This document shows positions 43,282 through 52,890 of a stretch of DNA of 64,000 bases, piece after piece; the first letter of the stretch is position 1; every line of letters starts with the position of its first letter. Made by a program: the position numbers and the translations under genes. The notes under the pieces were generated by a model. The model was not told the origin of the DNA, searched no databases, and saw nothing but the letters and a program-made list of their open reading frames with translations. The DNA is from Calothrix sp. PCC 6303 (GTDB lineage: Bacteria; Cyanobacteriota; Cyanobacteriia; Cyanobacteriales; Nostocaceae). The stretch spans positions 1,488,001-1,552,000 of the forward strand of contig NC_019751.1 of the NCBI RefSeq assembly GCF_000317435.1, written 5' to 3'.

Positions 43282-46221
43282 ATGTTCCAACGCCTTAAGA
43301 ACCGTAATTTTCGGTTGGTATTGTTTTTCCTAAGTGTGTGGTTAGTTATTGATCTGGTTTCCCACTTCACCACCGAGATTTTGTGGTTTCGGGAAGTCGA
43401 TTATTTACCACTTTTTTGGCTACGCTTAAATACGCGGTTCTGGCTGTGGGCGATCGCGTTTTTGGTTTGTGGTGGTTTTATGGTGGGTAATTTGTTACTT
43501 GCTGCTAAATATCGGCATCATACCCATCCCGAATATCCTAGTCAAATACCTTTTTTTTCGCCGATTTCCGTCAAAAACCTGCCTTCATCTCTGAAACTAA
43601 CTGTTTTACTGCCAGCCGTATTAATTCTCAGTTTATTGTCTGCTTGGGTGTTAGTGGATTTGACTCAGCAGCTATGGGACATTTTTTACCCTAATTTCCA
43701 ATTACCTAACTCTTTACAAGTTGCTGTCAAAGCATTGGGTTTGTCAGAAATTTCCAGATCAACTATCCGACTAACCTTAATGCTGGTGGTAGCGCTGGTA
43801 ATTTGGATATTTCCCAGATTAAGTTTGAATATATTCGCTGGTTTAAATGCACTTTTATTAGCCTTTATTTGTTCAACAAATTGGGATAAATTTCTCCAAT
43901 TTTTTCACGCAACCCCTTTCAATCTCAAAGAACCACTATTCAATACTGATATTGGCTTTTATGTATTTAAACTGCCAGTATGGGAATTATTAGAATCAGT
44001 TATTTTGAAAGTTTTTATATATACTATTGTCGCTACATTACTAGTATATTTGCGTTCAGGAAATAGTTTAAGCCAAGGGAAATTTATCGGTTTCTCCATC
44101 CCCCAAAGGTTACATCTAAATATATTGGGTTCCTGCTTGATGATGGCAGTGGGATTTCAATATTGGCTGTGGCGTTACTCCTTGCTATATGATCAACGGG
44201 GAGTCAGCTATGGTGCCAGTTATACCGCAGTTAAAGTCGAACTGCCAGTCTACACATTGTTGAGTTTTTTAGCAATAGCGATCGCATTCTACTTTTTACT
44301 ACTGTTTTTCGTGATTCGACGCAGAAGCAAAAAATCTTTATCCCTAACCCTTATTCCCCGTCACCTAGTTTATGCGCTCTCAGTATACATCCTCATTGCC
44401 GCAACCTCTGGAGAAATTATTCCTTCACTAGTTCAGCGATTCATCGTTCAACCAAATGAACTTATTCAAGAAACCCCTTACATTAACCGCAGTGTCGCTT
44501 TAACTCGTCAAGCTTTTAACTTAGATACAATCGAAGCTCGAACCTTTAACCCCGAAGGTACCCTAACCAAAGCTGATTTAGCCGAAAACACCTCAACAAT
44601 TCGGAATATTCGACTTTGGGACACTAACCCACTCCTGCGTACCAATCGCCAACTTCAACAAATCCGCCCCTATTATAGCTTTCCTGGTGCCGATATCGAT
44701 CGTTACACCTTACAGCAAGCAAATGGAAACCAGGAAAAACAACAAACAATTATCGCTGCACGGGAACTAGATTATGCTGGTGTACCAGAACTAGCTAAAA
44801 CCTGGGTAAATGAACATTTAGTGTATACCCATGGTTATGGTTTTACCCTCAGTCCCGTAAACACAGTTGGTTCTGGAGGTTTACCCGATTACTTTGTCAA
44901 AGATATCGGTTCTGACACAGTTGGAGGTAAAGGTTCACTACGGATATCCAACGAAACAATCACCAATAGCATTCCCATTGGCAAACCGCGAATTTACTAC
45001 GGTGAAAATACTCAAACCTATGTAATGACGGGGACAAAGACAGGCGAGTTAGATTATCCCAGTGGCGGGGACAACGTTTATAACATCTACGATGGACGGG
45101 GTGGAATTCCCATTTCTTCAATTTGGCGACGGGTATTATTTGCTCAATATCTCAAAGATTGGCAAATGCTCTTAACCCGTAACTTCACACCCGAAACCAA
45201 ATTACTATTTCGGCGTAAAATTACCGAAAGAGTCCAAGAAATCGCTCCATTTCTGCATTATGATAGCGATCCCTATTTAGTGGCAGCAGATGGAGGTGGA
45301 AAAACTCTCAAAGGAGAAAATACCTATCTCTACTGGATACTTGATGCCTACACCACAAGCGATCGCTATCCCTACTCAGACCCTGGTGAGAACTCCTTTA
45401 ACTATATCCGCAACTCAGTCAAAGTCATAGTAGATGCCTACAATGGTAACGTCAGTTTCTACATCACTGACCCAACTGACCCAATTATCGCCACCTTCCA
45501 GTCCATTTTCCCCAATTTATTCCAACCCCTCACCAACATACCTGCACCCCTGCGTAGCCATATCCGCTACCCTATAGACCTATTTGCAATTCAATCGGAA
45601 CGCCTCCTAACTTACCACATGACCGATCCACAGGTATTTTACAACCGAGAGGATTTGTGGCAGATTCCCACCGAAATATACGGAACCAAACCCCGTCCAG
45701 TGGCACCCTATTTTCTCATTACTAAGTTACTTAGCGCTGAAACTGAAGAATTTATTCTGTTGCTACCTTTTACCCCAACCAAACGTCAAAATCTAATTGC
45801 TTGGTTAGCAGCCCGCTCCGATAATCAAGAATACGGCAAGTTGTTGTTATATACTTTTCCCAAACAACAGCTAGTTTATGGAACAGAACAAATAGAAGCT
45901 TTAATTAACCAAGATCCAGAAATTTCTGGACAAATAACCCTATGGAATCGAGAAGGTTCGCGGGTAATTCAGGGGAATTTACTAATCATACCAATTGGGG
46001 GATGCGCCGCAAAAAATCAATGTACTTCCAACTTGCTTTATGTCGAACCTCTCTATTTAGAAGCCGAGAAAAATAGCCTACCAACACTAATTAGAGTTGT
46101 GGTTGCTTATCAAAATCGGATTGTCATGGCAGAAACACTAGAACAAGCCCTTTCTACCATGTTTGCAACCAATAACACACCATCTCCACCTATTATCCGT
46201 CCTTTGCAGCCACAGGATTGA
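43282..46221 (+). CDS. UPF0182 family membrane protein
   Basis: The 979-residue protein has about seven transmembrane helices in residues 10-385. A large extracytoplasmic domain (about 400-960) follows. Segments typical of UPF0182 are visible: TEILWFREVDYLPLFWLRL, PLFNTDIGFYVFKLPVW, NIRLWDTNPLLRTNRQLQQI, YYSFPGADIDRY, EHLVYTHGYGFTLSPVN, YILDAYTTSDRYPYS-like YWILDAYTTSDRYPYSDP, NYIRNSVKVIVDAYNG. Function of this widespread family is unknown. The start has GGGGTAAC upstream. It is divergent from the hydrolase gene. Confidence 0.93.
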   Translation: MFQRLKNRNFRLVLFFLSVWLVIDLVSHFTTEILWFREVDYLPLFWLRLNTRFWLWAIAFLVCGGFMVGNLLLAAKYRHHTHPEYPSQIPFFSPISVKNLPSSLKLTVLLPAVLILSLLSAWVLVDLTQQLWDIFYPNFQLPNSLQVAVKALGLSEISRSTIRLTLMLVVALVIWIFPRLSLNIFAGLNALLLAFICSTNWDKFLQFFHATPFNLKEPLFNTDIGFYVFKLPVWELLESVILKVFIYTIVATLLVYLRSGNSLSQGKFIGFSIPQRLHLNILGSCLMMAVGFQYWLWRYSLLYDQRGVSYGASYTAVKVELPVYTLLSFLAIAIAFYFLLLFFVIRRRSKKSLSLTLIPRHLVYALSVYILIAATSGEIIPSLVQRFIVQPNELIQETPYINRSVALTRQAFNLDTIEARTFNPEGTLTKADLAENTSTIRNIRLWDTNPLLRTNRQLQQIRPYYSFPGADIDRYTLQQANGNQEKQQTIIAARELDYAGVPELAKTWVNEHLVYTHGYGFTLSPVNTVGSGGLPDYFVKDIGSDTVGGKGSLRISNETITNSIPIGKPRIYYGENTQTYVMTGTKTGELDYPSGGDNVYNIYDGRGGIPISSIWRRVLFAQYLKDWQMLLTRNFTPETKLLFRRKITERVQEIAPFLHYDSDPYLVAADGGGKTLKGENTYLYWILDAYTTSDRYPYSDPGENSFNYIRNSVKVIVDAYNGNVSFYITDPTDPIIATFQSIFPNLFQPLTNIPAPLRSHIRYPIDLFAIQSERLLTYHMTDPQVFYNREDLWQIPTEIYGTKPRPVAPYFLITKLLSAETEEFILLLPFTPTKRQNLIAWLAARSDNQEYGKLLLYTFPKQQLVYGTEQIEALINQDPEISGQITLWNREGSRVIQGNLLIIPIGGCAAKNQCTSNLLYVEPLYLEAEKNSLPTLIRVVVAYQNRIVMAETLEQALSTMFATNNTPSPPIIRPLQPQD

Positions 46222-46310
46222 AGAAGGAAGAAGGGGGTTTTGAGTTGGATATCCCACTTTTTCTTTGGGAAAATACATCTCTCTAATTTTCACCCTTCTT
46301 ATCCACCACA

Positions 46311-46796
46311 TTATTTAGTTTTATTCAAGTAAATTAGAACCTTTGCCTGACTGTTTCCATCCAAAGATTCTCCTGATAGTTCTTTATTATTAGTGATTTT
46401 AGTCTGAAATTTTATCATACTTTGACCTTGCTCTTTTAATTCCAGAACCACATTATTATTATTGACAGTAGCCACTAAAGTACCGCTTTGATAAACAACA
46501 TCTTGATTATTATTAGAACCCCAGAATTTCCAAGTCCCCTGCTTGATGCTTCCAGGTTTGGGAAGAACATTAATCTCTAAAATTGTGGCAGCATCATCAC
46601 CTTTAGCGACAATTTTACCTTTCCAATTACCGACAATTGAAGGAGATGCGCTAATTACTGAATTAATTTTGGATGAATTTGCTGGAGAAGCTTGGAAAAT
46701 TGTGGCGGAAACTTGAGAAGAAGCAGCAAAAACAGTCACTCCAGAAGATACAGCAAGTAAAGCAGTCAAAGCAATGGATTTAGCTGTGAGTTTCAT
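46311..46796 (-). CDS. Small exported protein, unknown
   Basis: The 161-residue protein has a clear signal peptide (KSIALTALLAVSSGVTVFAA, cut near ASS at about 25). The mature part looks all-beta: VGNWKGKIVAKGDDAATILE, GTWKFWGSNNNQD, YQSGTLVATVNNNNVVLELK. It resembles lipocalin-like or jelly-roll small periplasmic proteins. No Cys is present. It is encoded on the strand opposite the UPF0182 gene, and its role is unknown. Confidence 0.72.
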   Translation of the reverse strand: MKLTAKSIALTALLAVSSGVTVFAASSQVSATIFQASPANSSKINSVISASPSIVGNWKGKIVAKGDDAATILEINVLPKPGSIKQGTWKFWGSNNNQDVVYQSGTLVATVNNNNVVLELKEQGQSMIKFQTKITNNKELSGESLDGNSQAKVLIYLNKTK

Positions 46797-46897
46797 GATT
46801 TATTTACCCAGTTAGTTTTAACAGTTGATTGAAAGTTTGTTTTTCCCTTTCACTAACTGGTATGTTTGCTTTCACAATTTTATGCACTTTTGTCTAA

Positions 46898-47338
46898 TTA
46901 GGCTTTGAACTTACTTAATATCAAAAGCAAGCTAGAGGCAAAAATTTGATAAGGGATGAGTAAGACAGCACCAATCATCGCTTTAAAAGTCCACCCAATA
47001 CCCATTCTTGAGAAATAAAGTTTTATAGCTTCGCCTCTGAATTGAGGGGCAATATTTCTGACTCGTTCTTCGTCAGTCCAAGCATCAAAATCAAAACCTA
47101 GAAAATCAAGCCGCATACTGACATATAAATCTGGCAAATATGCAAACAAAAAAACTAGAAGCACACAGGCAATAAGAGATAGAAAACCACTCCAGAGCAA
47201 ACTAGCCACAGAACCCTTCCATTTCAACAGAAAGGGCATTGCAAATGGCATTATCCAAATCATCACCAGAATGAAAAGTGGCGCTATCCAAATAATCGCC
47301 AGAATCAAAGAATAAATTGCCGAAACTATGTACTGCAT
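46898..47338 (-). CDS. Small multi-pass membrane protein, unknown
   Basis: The 146-residue protein has hydrophobic segments at about 4-28, 28-45, 45-68 and 118-142. They are separated by a soluble loop with FDFDAWTDEERVRNIAPQFR. It may therefore have four passes with one larger loop. No family is recognised. It lies 101 bases upstream of the small exported protein on the same strand, so both could be transcribed together. Confidence 0.6.
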   Translation of the reverse strand: MQYIVSAIYSLILAIIWIAPLFILVMIWIMPFAMPFLLKWKGSVASLLWSGFLSLIACVLLVFLFAYLPDLYVSMRLDFLGFDFDAWTDEERVRNIAPQFRGEAIKLYFSRMGIGWTFKAMIGAVLLIPYQIFASSLLLILSKFKA

Positions 47339-47928
47339 TTTAACCTAACATCTAGATAATCTCAGGCTTACTGAATCACTCTCCAAGCCCAAGTGCAAGG
47401 ATTGTGAGTAAAGTCACCTAACCTTGCCCATCATAATCAATAGGCTTTCAGCGTGCATGGAATGGATATCATTATGAGTAATGAGTATTCAACATCACGA
47501 TTTTTCACTCTGACTAATGAAACCGGGTTTCCTCGAAGTCGAAAAGTCCTGTTCAACCCAGTTTATTTTGAAGGATAAGGTTGTTGCGGATTGATTAGTT
47601 TGTACAGGAAACCAGGTTTCTTTCAGTTTTAGTGTTTGATGATTTGCTTACCAAGCTGGTGAAACCTGGTTTCTCACCGCACCGAGACTGTCATGAACAG
47701 CAGATTTTGAGATTACTTCCTTGCGTCGCAATGACAAATACCTCATCGTCGGGGATCTAAATCTCGTTGCAAAAACTGAAACCAGGTTTACTTCCTCTTC
47801 GCTTTAGCTTTAAAGTAACCAATATGTAAATCAGTATATTTCCTGAGCAGAAAAAATATTGTTTGTTAACTCAACCGTATAAATACGGTGCAGTTCCTAT
47901 GGAGATAATTACTATTTGAGGCGTGAAA
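47339..47928. other. Intergenic region rich in dispersed repeats
   Basis: This 590-base gap upstream of the second TPR-CHAT gene holds at least four palindromes of the GAAACC(G/A/T)GGTTTC type (47519, 47608, 47661, 47779). It also holds a block shared with the downstream side of that gene. No coding gene is evident. The promoter must lie in the last ~130 bases. Confidence 0.6.
47491..47740. repeat. Repeat block related to one downstream of the CHAT gene
   Basis: TCACGATTTTTCACTCTGAC and ATGAAACCGGGTTTC at 47496-47531, plus GACTGTCATGAACAGCAGAT and TTTGAGATT at 47687-47716, recur at about 50890-51075 beyond the CHAT gene, with a few substitutions. Confidence 0.75.
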
Positions 47929-50805
47929 ATGGCACAGTGCAAGAAAAACAGGGTTATTTTAAGTTATTTACTACCAAAATTCAGCCATTACAGTTTGATT
48001 GCTTTGCTGAGTGTGGTTTTAGTGTCGGAATCGGTGGGGGCAAGGGCAACTTTAGCACAGTTGCAAATAGCACAACAGCCAGCGACGACACAGCCAGATG
48101 CAACCCGTGCGGAAGCTGAGAAATTAACAAAGGAAGGATTGGAATTATATAAGCAAGGAACCGCAGAATCACTCATTGCAGCCCGTAAAAAATTGGAGCA
48201 AGCACTGGTTTTGTGGCAGAAATTAGATGATAAAAAATGGCAAGCTCTTACTCTTCTGGGTATTGGTGGTGTCTACTCAGATTTAGGAGATAAACAGGAA
48301 GCGCTCAAGTTTTATAATCAATCCCTCTCTTTATCGATAGAAGTGGGGAATAAGCAGTTGGAAGCTACAACCCTCAATAATATCGGTGGTGTCTACTCAG
48401 ATTTAGGAGACAAACAGCAAGCACTCAAGTTTTATAACCAATCCCTGCCTTTAAGAATAGAAGTGGGGGATAAATCAGGGCAAGCTACAACCCTCAATAA
48501 TAGCGGTCTTGTCTACTATAGTTTAGGAGATAAACAGCAAGCACTCAAGTTTTATAACCAATCCCTGCCTTTATATGTAGAAGTGGGGAATAAATCTGGG
48601 CAAGCTGTAACCCTCAATAATATTGGCGCTGTCTACTCAGATTTAGGAGACAAACAGCAAGCACTCAAGTTTTATAACCAATCCCTGCCTTTAAGAATAG
48701 AAGTGGGGGATAAATCAGGGCAAGCTACAACCCTCAATAATATTGGTGAAGTTTACTTTAGTTTAGGAGATAAACAGCAAGCACTCAAGTTTTATAACCA
48801 ATCCCTGCCTTTAACGATAGAAGTGGAGGATAAATCTGGGCAAGCTACAACTCTCAATAATATAGGTTTAGTCTACGATAGTTTAGGAGAGAAAACTAAA
48901 GCACTCAAGTTTTTTAACCAATCTCTGCCTTTAACGATAGAAGTGGAGGATAAATCCGGACAAGCTAAAATCCTAGCGAATTTAGCTGACTTAGAACGCA
49001 AACAAGGCAACTTGGAAGCATCCCTTAAACAAATAGACGCTGCTATCGAAATCATTGAAGAACTACGCAAAACCTATACTAACAAAGAATTACAAACCAC
49101 CTATTTCGCATCAGTTCAAAATTTCTACCAATTCAAAACCAGTCTGTTGATGGAACTCCACAAAAGAAATCCATCCAAAGGCTACGATTCTCAAGCGTTG
49201 AATAATAACGAGCGTTCCCGTGCTAGAGTTCTCATTGATTTACTTGCCGAATCTGGGGCAAATATCCGCAAAGGTGTAAATCCCCAACTCCTAGCAGAGG
49301 AACAGCGGTTACAGCAGTTACTCAATGCTAAAGAAAAAGCCAGAACCAATATTATCAGCACTACTAAAGACAGTGACACAGCAGCCAAAGCTACAGCAAA
49401 ACAGTTAGAAGAAGAAATTGCTGAGATTATCAGCCAGCAGGAAACACTAAAAGCCGAAATTCGCCAGAAAAGCCCGCAATATGACGCACTTCAATATCCT
49501 CAACCCCTGGAATTAAAGGGAATTCAGCAACAACTGGACAAAGACACCATTCTGCTGCAATATTCCCTTGGTGAAGAACGTAGTTATCTCTGGTTAGTTA
49601 CACCCGATTCTCTGCAAGCTTATGAACTGCCAAAAGGTGAAGAGATTGAAAAAGCAGTAACCAACTTCCGAGATGTCATGGATAAATTCGTTAAACGTGG
49701 GGATAATTACAAGCCTCAAGAACATCCAAATGACATCAATCAACCAGCTTTGCAACTGAGTCAATTGGTTCTGGCACCTGTGGCTAACAAGTTGGGGAAC
49801 AAGCGATTAGTTATTGTCGCGGATGGTGGATTACAAACTATTCCTTTTGCGGCATTAGCAGATCCTGGAACCCCACCCCCAGCCCCTCCTGGCTTGCAGG
49901 GAGGGGAGAAAGATCAAACAAAACCTCAAAATCTGTCTCCGCAGCAGGGAAGGGAGGAATCAAAGCCTCTCTCCGCGTTGCAGAGAGGTTCTTATCAACC
50001 ACTACTGGTTAACCACGAAATTGTTAATCTCCCCTCAGTTACAGCTATTCAAACCCAGCGCAAACTACTTAATAACCGTCCACTTTCACCCAAAACCCTG
50101 GCTGTACTTGCAGATCCGGTATTTTCAGCAGAACAAGCCCAAGGCAAACCCGAATCTTGGGGAATTGAAGTTGATGTACATCGTTCAGCCCAGCAACGGG
50201 CAATGAAAAACCTCAACCGCAGCGGTTTGATACCTCTACCAGGTACCCGCATCGAAGCTAAAGCAATGCTCAAATTACTGCCATCTGAGCAAACTACCTA
50301 TGCATTCGGTGCTGATGCTAATTACGAATTTGCCACTAATCCCACACTCAAACAATATCAACACCTTTTCTTTGCAACCCACGGCTTGGTGGATACTAAA
50401 CAACCTGAGTTATCAGGGATTGCGCTGACACAGGTTGATAAAAATGGTAAACCCGTGGAAAAAAGTTATCTACGCCTTGGTGACATCTTCAACATGGATT
50501 GGGCTGCTGAGTTGGTGGTGCTAAGTGCCTGCGAAACAGGTTTGGGCAAGGATACCAAAGGTGAAGGTTTAGTTGGATTGACAAGGGGGTTAATGTATGC
50601 AGGTTCCAAACGGGCTGTGGTGTCGTTGTGGAATGTCAGCGACAACGGGACATCCCAGTTGATGCCGATATTTTACAAGTCGGTGTTAGCTGGTAAGTCT
50701 CCGGCTGTGGCTTTGCGGGAAGCACAGTTGCAGATGTGGCAGGGTAAGGAGTGGCGGAATCCCTTTTATTGGGCGGCTTTCACCTTACAGGGGGAGTGGA
50801 GGTGA
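47929..50805 (+). CDS. Exported TPR-CHAT protein
   Basis: The 958-residue protein starts at ATG 47929 with GAGG seven bases upstream; GTG 47923 is too close to that site. A hydrophobic N-terminus (SLIALLSVVLVSESVGARAT) suggests export or anchoring. Tandem 40-residue TPR units (about 95-350; YSDLGDKQQALKFYNQSLPL) come from a ~120-bp repeat. A helical region precedes the C-terminal CHAT domain with predicted His818 (FATHGLVDTK) and Cys868 (LSACETGLG), then GLTRGLMYAGSKRAVVSLWN. A ~45-residue Pro/Gln-rich insert (about 645-690) looks like a repeat element read in frame. Single gene. Confidence 0.9.
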   Translation: MAQCKKNRVILSYLLPKFSHYSLIALLSVVLVSESVGARATLAQLQIAQQPATTQPDATRAEAEKLTKEGLELYKQGTAESLIAARKKLEQALVLWQKLDDKKWQALTLLGIGGVYSDLGDKQEALKFYNQSLSLSIEVGNKQLEATTLNNIGGVYSDLGDKQQALKFYNQSLPLRIEVGDKSGQATTLNNSGLVYYSLGDKQQALKFYNQSLPLYVEVGNKSGQAVTLNNIGAVYSDLGDKQQALKFYNQSLPLRIEVGDKSGQATTLNNIGEVYFSLGDKQQALKFYNQSLPLTIEVEDKSGQATTLNNIGLVYDSLGEKTKALKFFNQSLPLTIEVEDKSGQAKILANLADLERKQGNLEASLKQIDAAIEIIEELRKTYTNKELQTTYFASVQNFYQFKTSLLMELHKRNPSKGYDSQALNNNERSRARVLIDLLAESGANIRKGVNPQLLAEEQRLQQLLNAKEKARTNIISTTKDSDTAAKATAKQLEEEIAEIISQQETLKAEIRQKSPQYDALQYPQPLELKGIQQQLDKDTILLQYSLGEERSYLWLVTPDSLQAYELPKGEEIEKAVTNFRDVMDKFVKRGDNYKPQEHPNDINQPALQLSQLVLAPVANKLGNKRLVIVADGGLQTIPFAALADPGTPPPAPPGLQGGEKDQTKPQNLSPQQGREESKPLSALQRGSYQPLLVNHEIVNLPSVTAIQTQRKLLNNRPLSPKTLAVLADPVFSAEQAQGKPESWGIEVDVHRSAQQRAMKNLNRSGLIPLPGTRIEAKAMLKLLPSEQTTYAFGADANYEFATNPTLKQYQHLFFATHGLVDTKQPELSGIALTQVDKNGKPVEKSYLRLGDIFNMDWAAELVVLSACETGLGKDTKGEGLVGLTRGLMYAGSKRAVVSLWNVSDNGTSQLMPIFYKSVLAGKSPAVALREAQLQMWQGKEWRNPFYWAAFTLQGEWR
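48280..48970 (+). repeat. 120-bp TPR-encoding tandem repeats
   Basis: About six consecutive 120-base units share near-identical blocks such as GCACTCAAGTTTTATAACCA and ATCCCTGCCTTTA. Several neighbours differ by only a few bases, so expansion or homogenisation is recent. Confidence 0.88.
49866..49993. repeat. Palindromic repeat inserted in frame within CHAT gene
   Basis: GGAACCCCACCCCCAGCCCC near the start and GCCTCTCTCCGCGTTGCAGA then GAGGTTC at the end resemble the ends and hairpins of the 9531-9622 element class. The insert keeps frame and adds low-complexity sequence between the PFAALADP and YQPLLVNHEIVNLPS segments that normally adjoin in CHAT proteins. Confidence 0.65.
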
Positions 50806-50835
50806 GTAATGAGTAATGAGTAATGAGTAATGAGT
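50804..50835. repeat. (GAGTAAT)n heptamer repeat
   Basis: Four near-perfect seven-base units follow the CHAT stop codon directly. Related runs occur near 47478 and 57880-57900. Confidence 0.85.
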
Positions 50836-51220
50836 GGGGAAACGGGGGGAAGGGGAAAGGTTTAGAAACCCGGTTTCTCCATATTCAAAATCACGATTTT
50901 TCACTCCGACTAATGAAACCGGGTTTCTCGCTGCACCACGACTGTCATGAAAAGCGGATCTGTGGTGCTAAACCTCGCGTTACCAAGATAGTGATGTTGG
51001 GTTTCGCAAAGCCTCCACCCAACCTACGGAAGAGGGGATCTTCAACTGTTGTGAACAGCAGATTTTGAGATTGCTTCCTTACGAAGACGCAAGCTACGCA
51101 ATGACGTAAATGCGTAATTTTTATCAATAGTAGGGGGTTTAATAGCTTTACTGCCCACTGCCCACTGCCTACTGCCTACTGCCTTCTTCAACAATAGCTA
51201 AATTTAGGAGAATCAAAACC
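50806..51220. other. Intergenic repeat-rich region
   Basis: This 415-base gap has a (GAGTAAT)n heptamer run at about 50804-50835, GAAACC(C/G)GGTTTC palindromes (50865, 50915), the block shared with 47.5-47.7 kb, and an ACTGCCN heptamer run at 51150-51183. No gene is supported; short frames there are repeat-derived. GGAG (51207) precedes the protease start. Confidence 0.6.
51150..51183. repeat. ACTGCCY heptamer repeat
   Basis: Five units of ACTGCCC or ACTGCCT, the same family as at 43081-43163, precede the protease gene. Confidence 0.85.
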
Positions 51221-52141
51221 ATGAATAAACAATCTTTCGCACTATTATTTACCGGAATCATCGGTGCTGCAACCTTAACTCTATCGGTTCAGGCTCAAAC
51301 CAAACAAAGCATCACACCAAAGTTTATTAGTGCTAAAACTGGAGAATTCAAACTTGATGGCAAGGGAAAACCCTTTATTCCCGATGGTTTGGGACGTTCC
51401 GTCAAACCCGATGAAGGTGATTCTAGAGGGAAGCCCACTGGTAAAGATCCTCGTATTCCCATGTTAAGCAAAAAATACCCCTGGTCGGCAATTGGCAGAG
51501 TACAGGGAACCACAACTGATGCTGAAAGTTATCACTGCACAGGTACTTTAATTGCTGAAAATCTGGTTTTAACTAACGCCCACTGTATCATTAATCCGGA
51601 AACTGGCAAAATGAGTACCAAAATCCAGTTTATGCCCAATGTCATCGATGGGAAATATGAAGATGTCGCCGAGGTGGAAAAGGTTATTTACGGTACTGAT
51701 TTTAAGAAAAGTAGCGATATTAGTCCTAAAGACTGGGCAATTATGAAAATTAATCAGCCTCTTGGTAGAAAATACGGTTATTTAGGCGTTAAACCTATAC
51801 CAACTTCGACGCTGATTAAAAACCCTAAAAGCCTATTTTTCGTAGGTTATTCTGGTGATTTCCCTACAGAGCAGTATCAAAAGTATTTTACTGCTGGTAA
51901 AGGATGGACGGCTGGTTATGAAGAGGGATGCAGTATTACGGGAGAGGAAAATGGCTTTTTGTTACATGATTGTGCCACTTCTAGTGGTTCTTCTGGTGGT
52001 GCGCTGATTGGGGTAATTGGTGGTGAGCCTTATATTTTAGCGTTGAATAATGCTGAGGCGAAAAATCTCCGCACTGGACAGGATATTACTAATTTTGCGG
52101 TGAAGATTTCAACGATTGAGCAGGATTTGAGTCAGAAGTAA
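51221..52141 (+). CDS. Secreted trypsin-like serine protease
   Basis: The 306-residue protein has a signal peptide (FALLFTGIIGAATLTLSVQA, cut about residue 26). A ~70-residue Lys/Gly/Pro-rich propeptide-like region follows. The chymotrypsin-fold domain shows His121 (LTNAHCI), Asp171 (DWAIMKI) and Ser258 (SSGSSGGALIG). CTGTLIAENLVLTNAHC is typical of V8/trypsin-like bacterial proteases. It acts outside the cytoplasm. It lies downstream of the exported CHAT gene on the same strand, but a long repeat region separates them. Confidence 0.92.
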   Translation: MNKQSFALLFTGIIGAATLTLSVQAQTKQSITPKFISAKTGEFKLDGKGKPFIPDGLGRSVKPDEGDSRGKPTGKDPRIPMLSKKYPWSAIGRVQGTTTDAESYHCTGTLIAENLVLTNAHCIINPETGKMSTKIQFMPNVIDGKYEDVAEVEKVIYGTDFKKSSDISPKDWAIMKINQPLGRKYGYLGVKPIPTSTLIKNPKSLFFVGYSGDFPTEQYQKYFTAGKGWTAGYEEGCSITGEENGFLLHDCATSSGSSGGALIGVIGGEPYILALNNAEAKNLRTGQDITNFAVKISTIEQDLSQK

Positions 52142-52428
52142 ATTTCCTATGAGGAAATAGGGATTAGGGCAAACGGTTGTTTGCCCCTACATGATATTCA
52201 CTCCTATGCCCAACTAGTAGTCCATGTCATTAATTTTGATGGTTATATACACATCCACAATCCTGTAGAGACGTAGCAGTGCTACGTCTCTACAACCGTC
52301 ATTTTTATCTTGACAGACTACTAGTACAGCACGGCGGAAATAAAGCGATCATTATAACTTGGTAAAAAGCCTTATTTATATACCTTCTTAGCTTCTGCCT
52401 CCTTCCTTCTTACTTCTGCCTTCATGTA
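52142..52428. other. Intergenic region with two palindromes
   Basis: GGGCAAACGG/TTGTTTGCCC at 52167-52186 repeats the 38.86-kb palindrome. TGTAGAGACGTAGCAGTGCT then ACGTCTCTACA at 52264-52294 repeats the core of the 34.6-kb element. The rest has nothing recognisable. Confidence 0.6.
52264..52294. repeat. GTAGAGACGTAGC hairpin (solo MITE core)
   Basis: The arms GTAGAGACGTAGC and GCTACGTCTCTAC match the core at 34640-34668, here without TAGACATCTCC ends. Confidence 0.8.
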
Positions 52429-52890
52429 CTAATAGGATTCCTTGACTTGAATTTCTTCGGCAACACGTTTGAGACGACGTAGTTGTGCTTGCATGTCTTG
52501 TTTGGTGGATTTTTCGGCAAAGGTTTTAAATCCCCAACTGACAACGGGATTAGGGATTGTGAATTCAAAACGGTTGATGAGGGTGGTACCTTTTTCGGTG
52601 GGTTGACATTCCCAGCGATCGCTTCCGTGAAAAAACCCTGTAAACTGCCAAATAATTAAACCTGGTTGTCGCTTCACCACGGTGCTGTTTAATGTCGGCT
52701 GAAGGATTGGTATCTGAATGAAAAATCTACTTTTAGCACCAACGTCGCTGCTCCATTCTCCCACAGGTTCGCAACGTAAAGCTGGATTTAACCAACGATG
52801 CATTAATGTTTGATTGGTAATACAACGCTCAACTATGGTGGCGGAAGCGCTAATTTGAATCGATTGCTCAAAAGTTTGATTTGCAGACAT
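52429..52890 (-). CDS. SRPBCC (START/Bet v 1-like) family protein
   Basis: The 153-residue protein has the polyketide-cyclase/SRPBCC pattern: FEQSIQISASATIVERCITN at the N-terminus, TLMHRWLNPALRCEPVGEW, RFEFTIPNPVVSWGFKTFAE and a C-terminal helix (DMQAQLRRLKRVAEEIQV). Such proteins have a deep hydrophobic ligand cavity, and the ligand here is unknown. No signal peptide is present. Confidence 0.85.
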   Translation of the reverse strand: MSANQTFEQSIQISASATIVERCITNQTLMHRWLNPALRCEPVGEWSSDVGAKSRFFIQIPILQPTLNSTVVKRQPGLIIWQFTGFFHGSDRWECQPTEKGTTLINRFEFTIPNPVVSWGFKTFAEKSTKQDMQAQLRRLKRVAEEIQVKESY

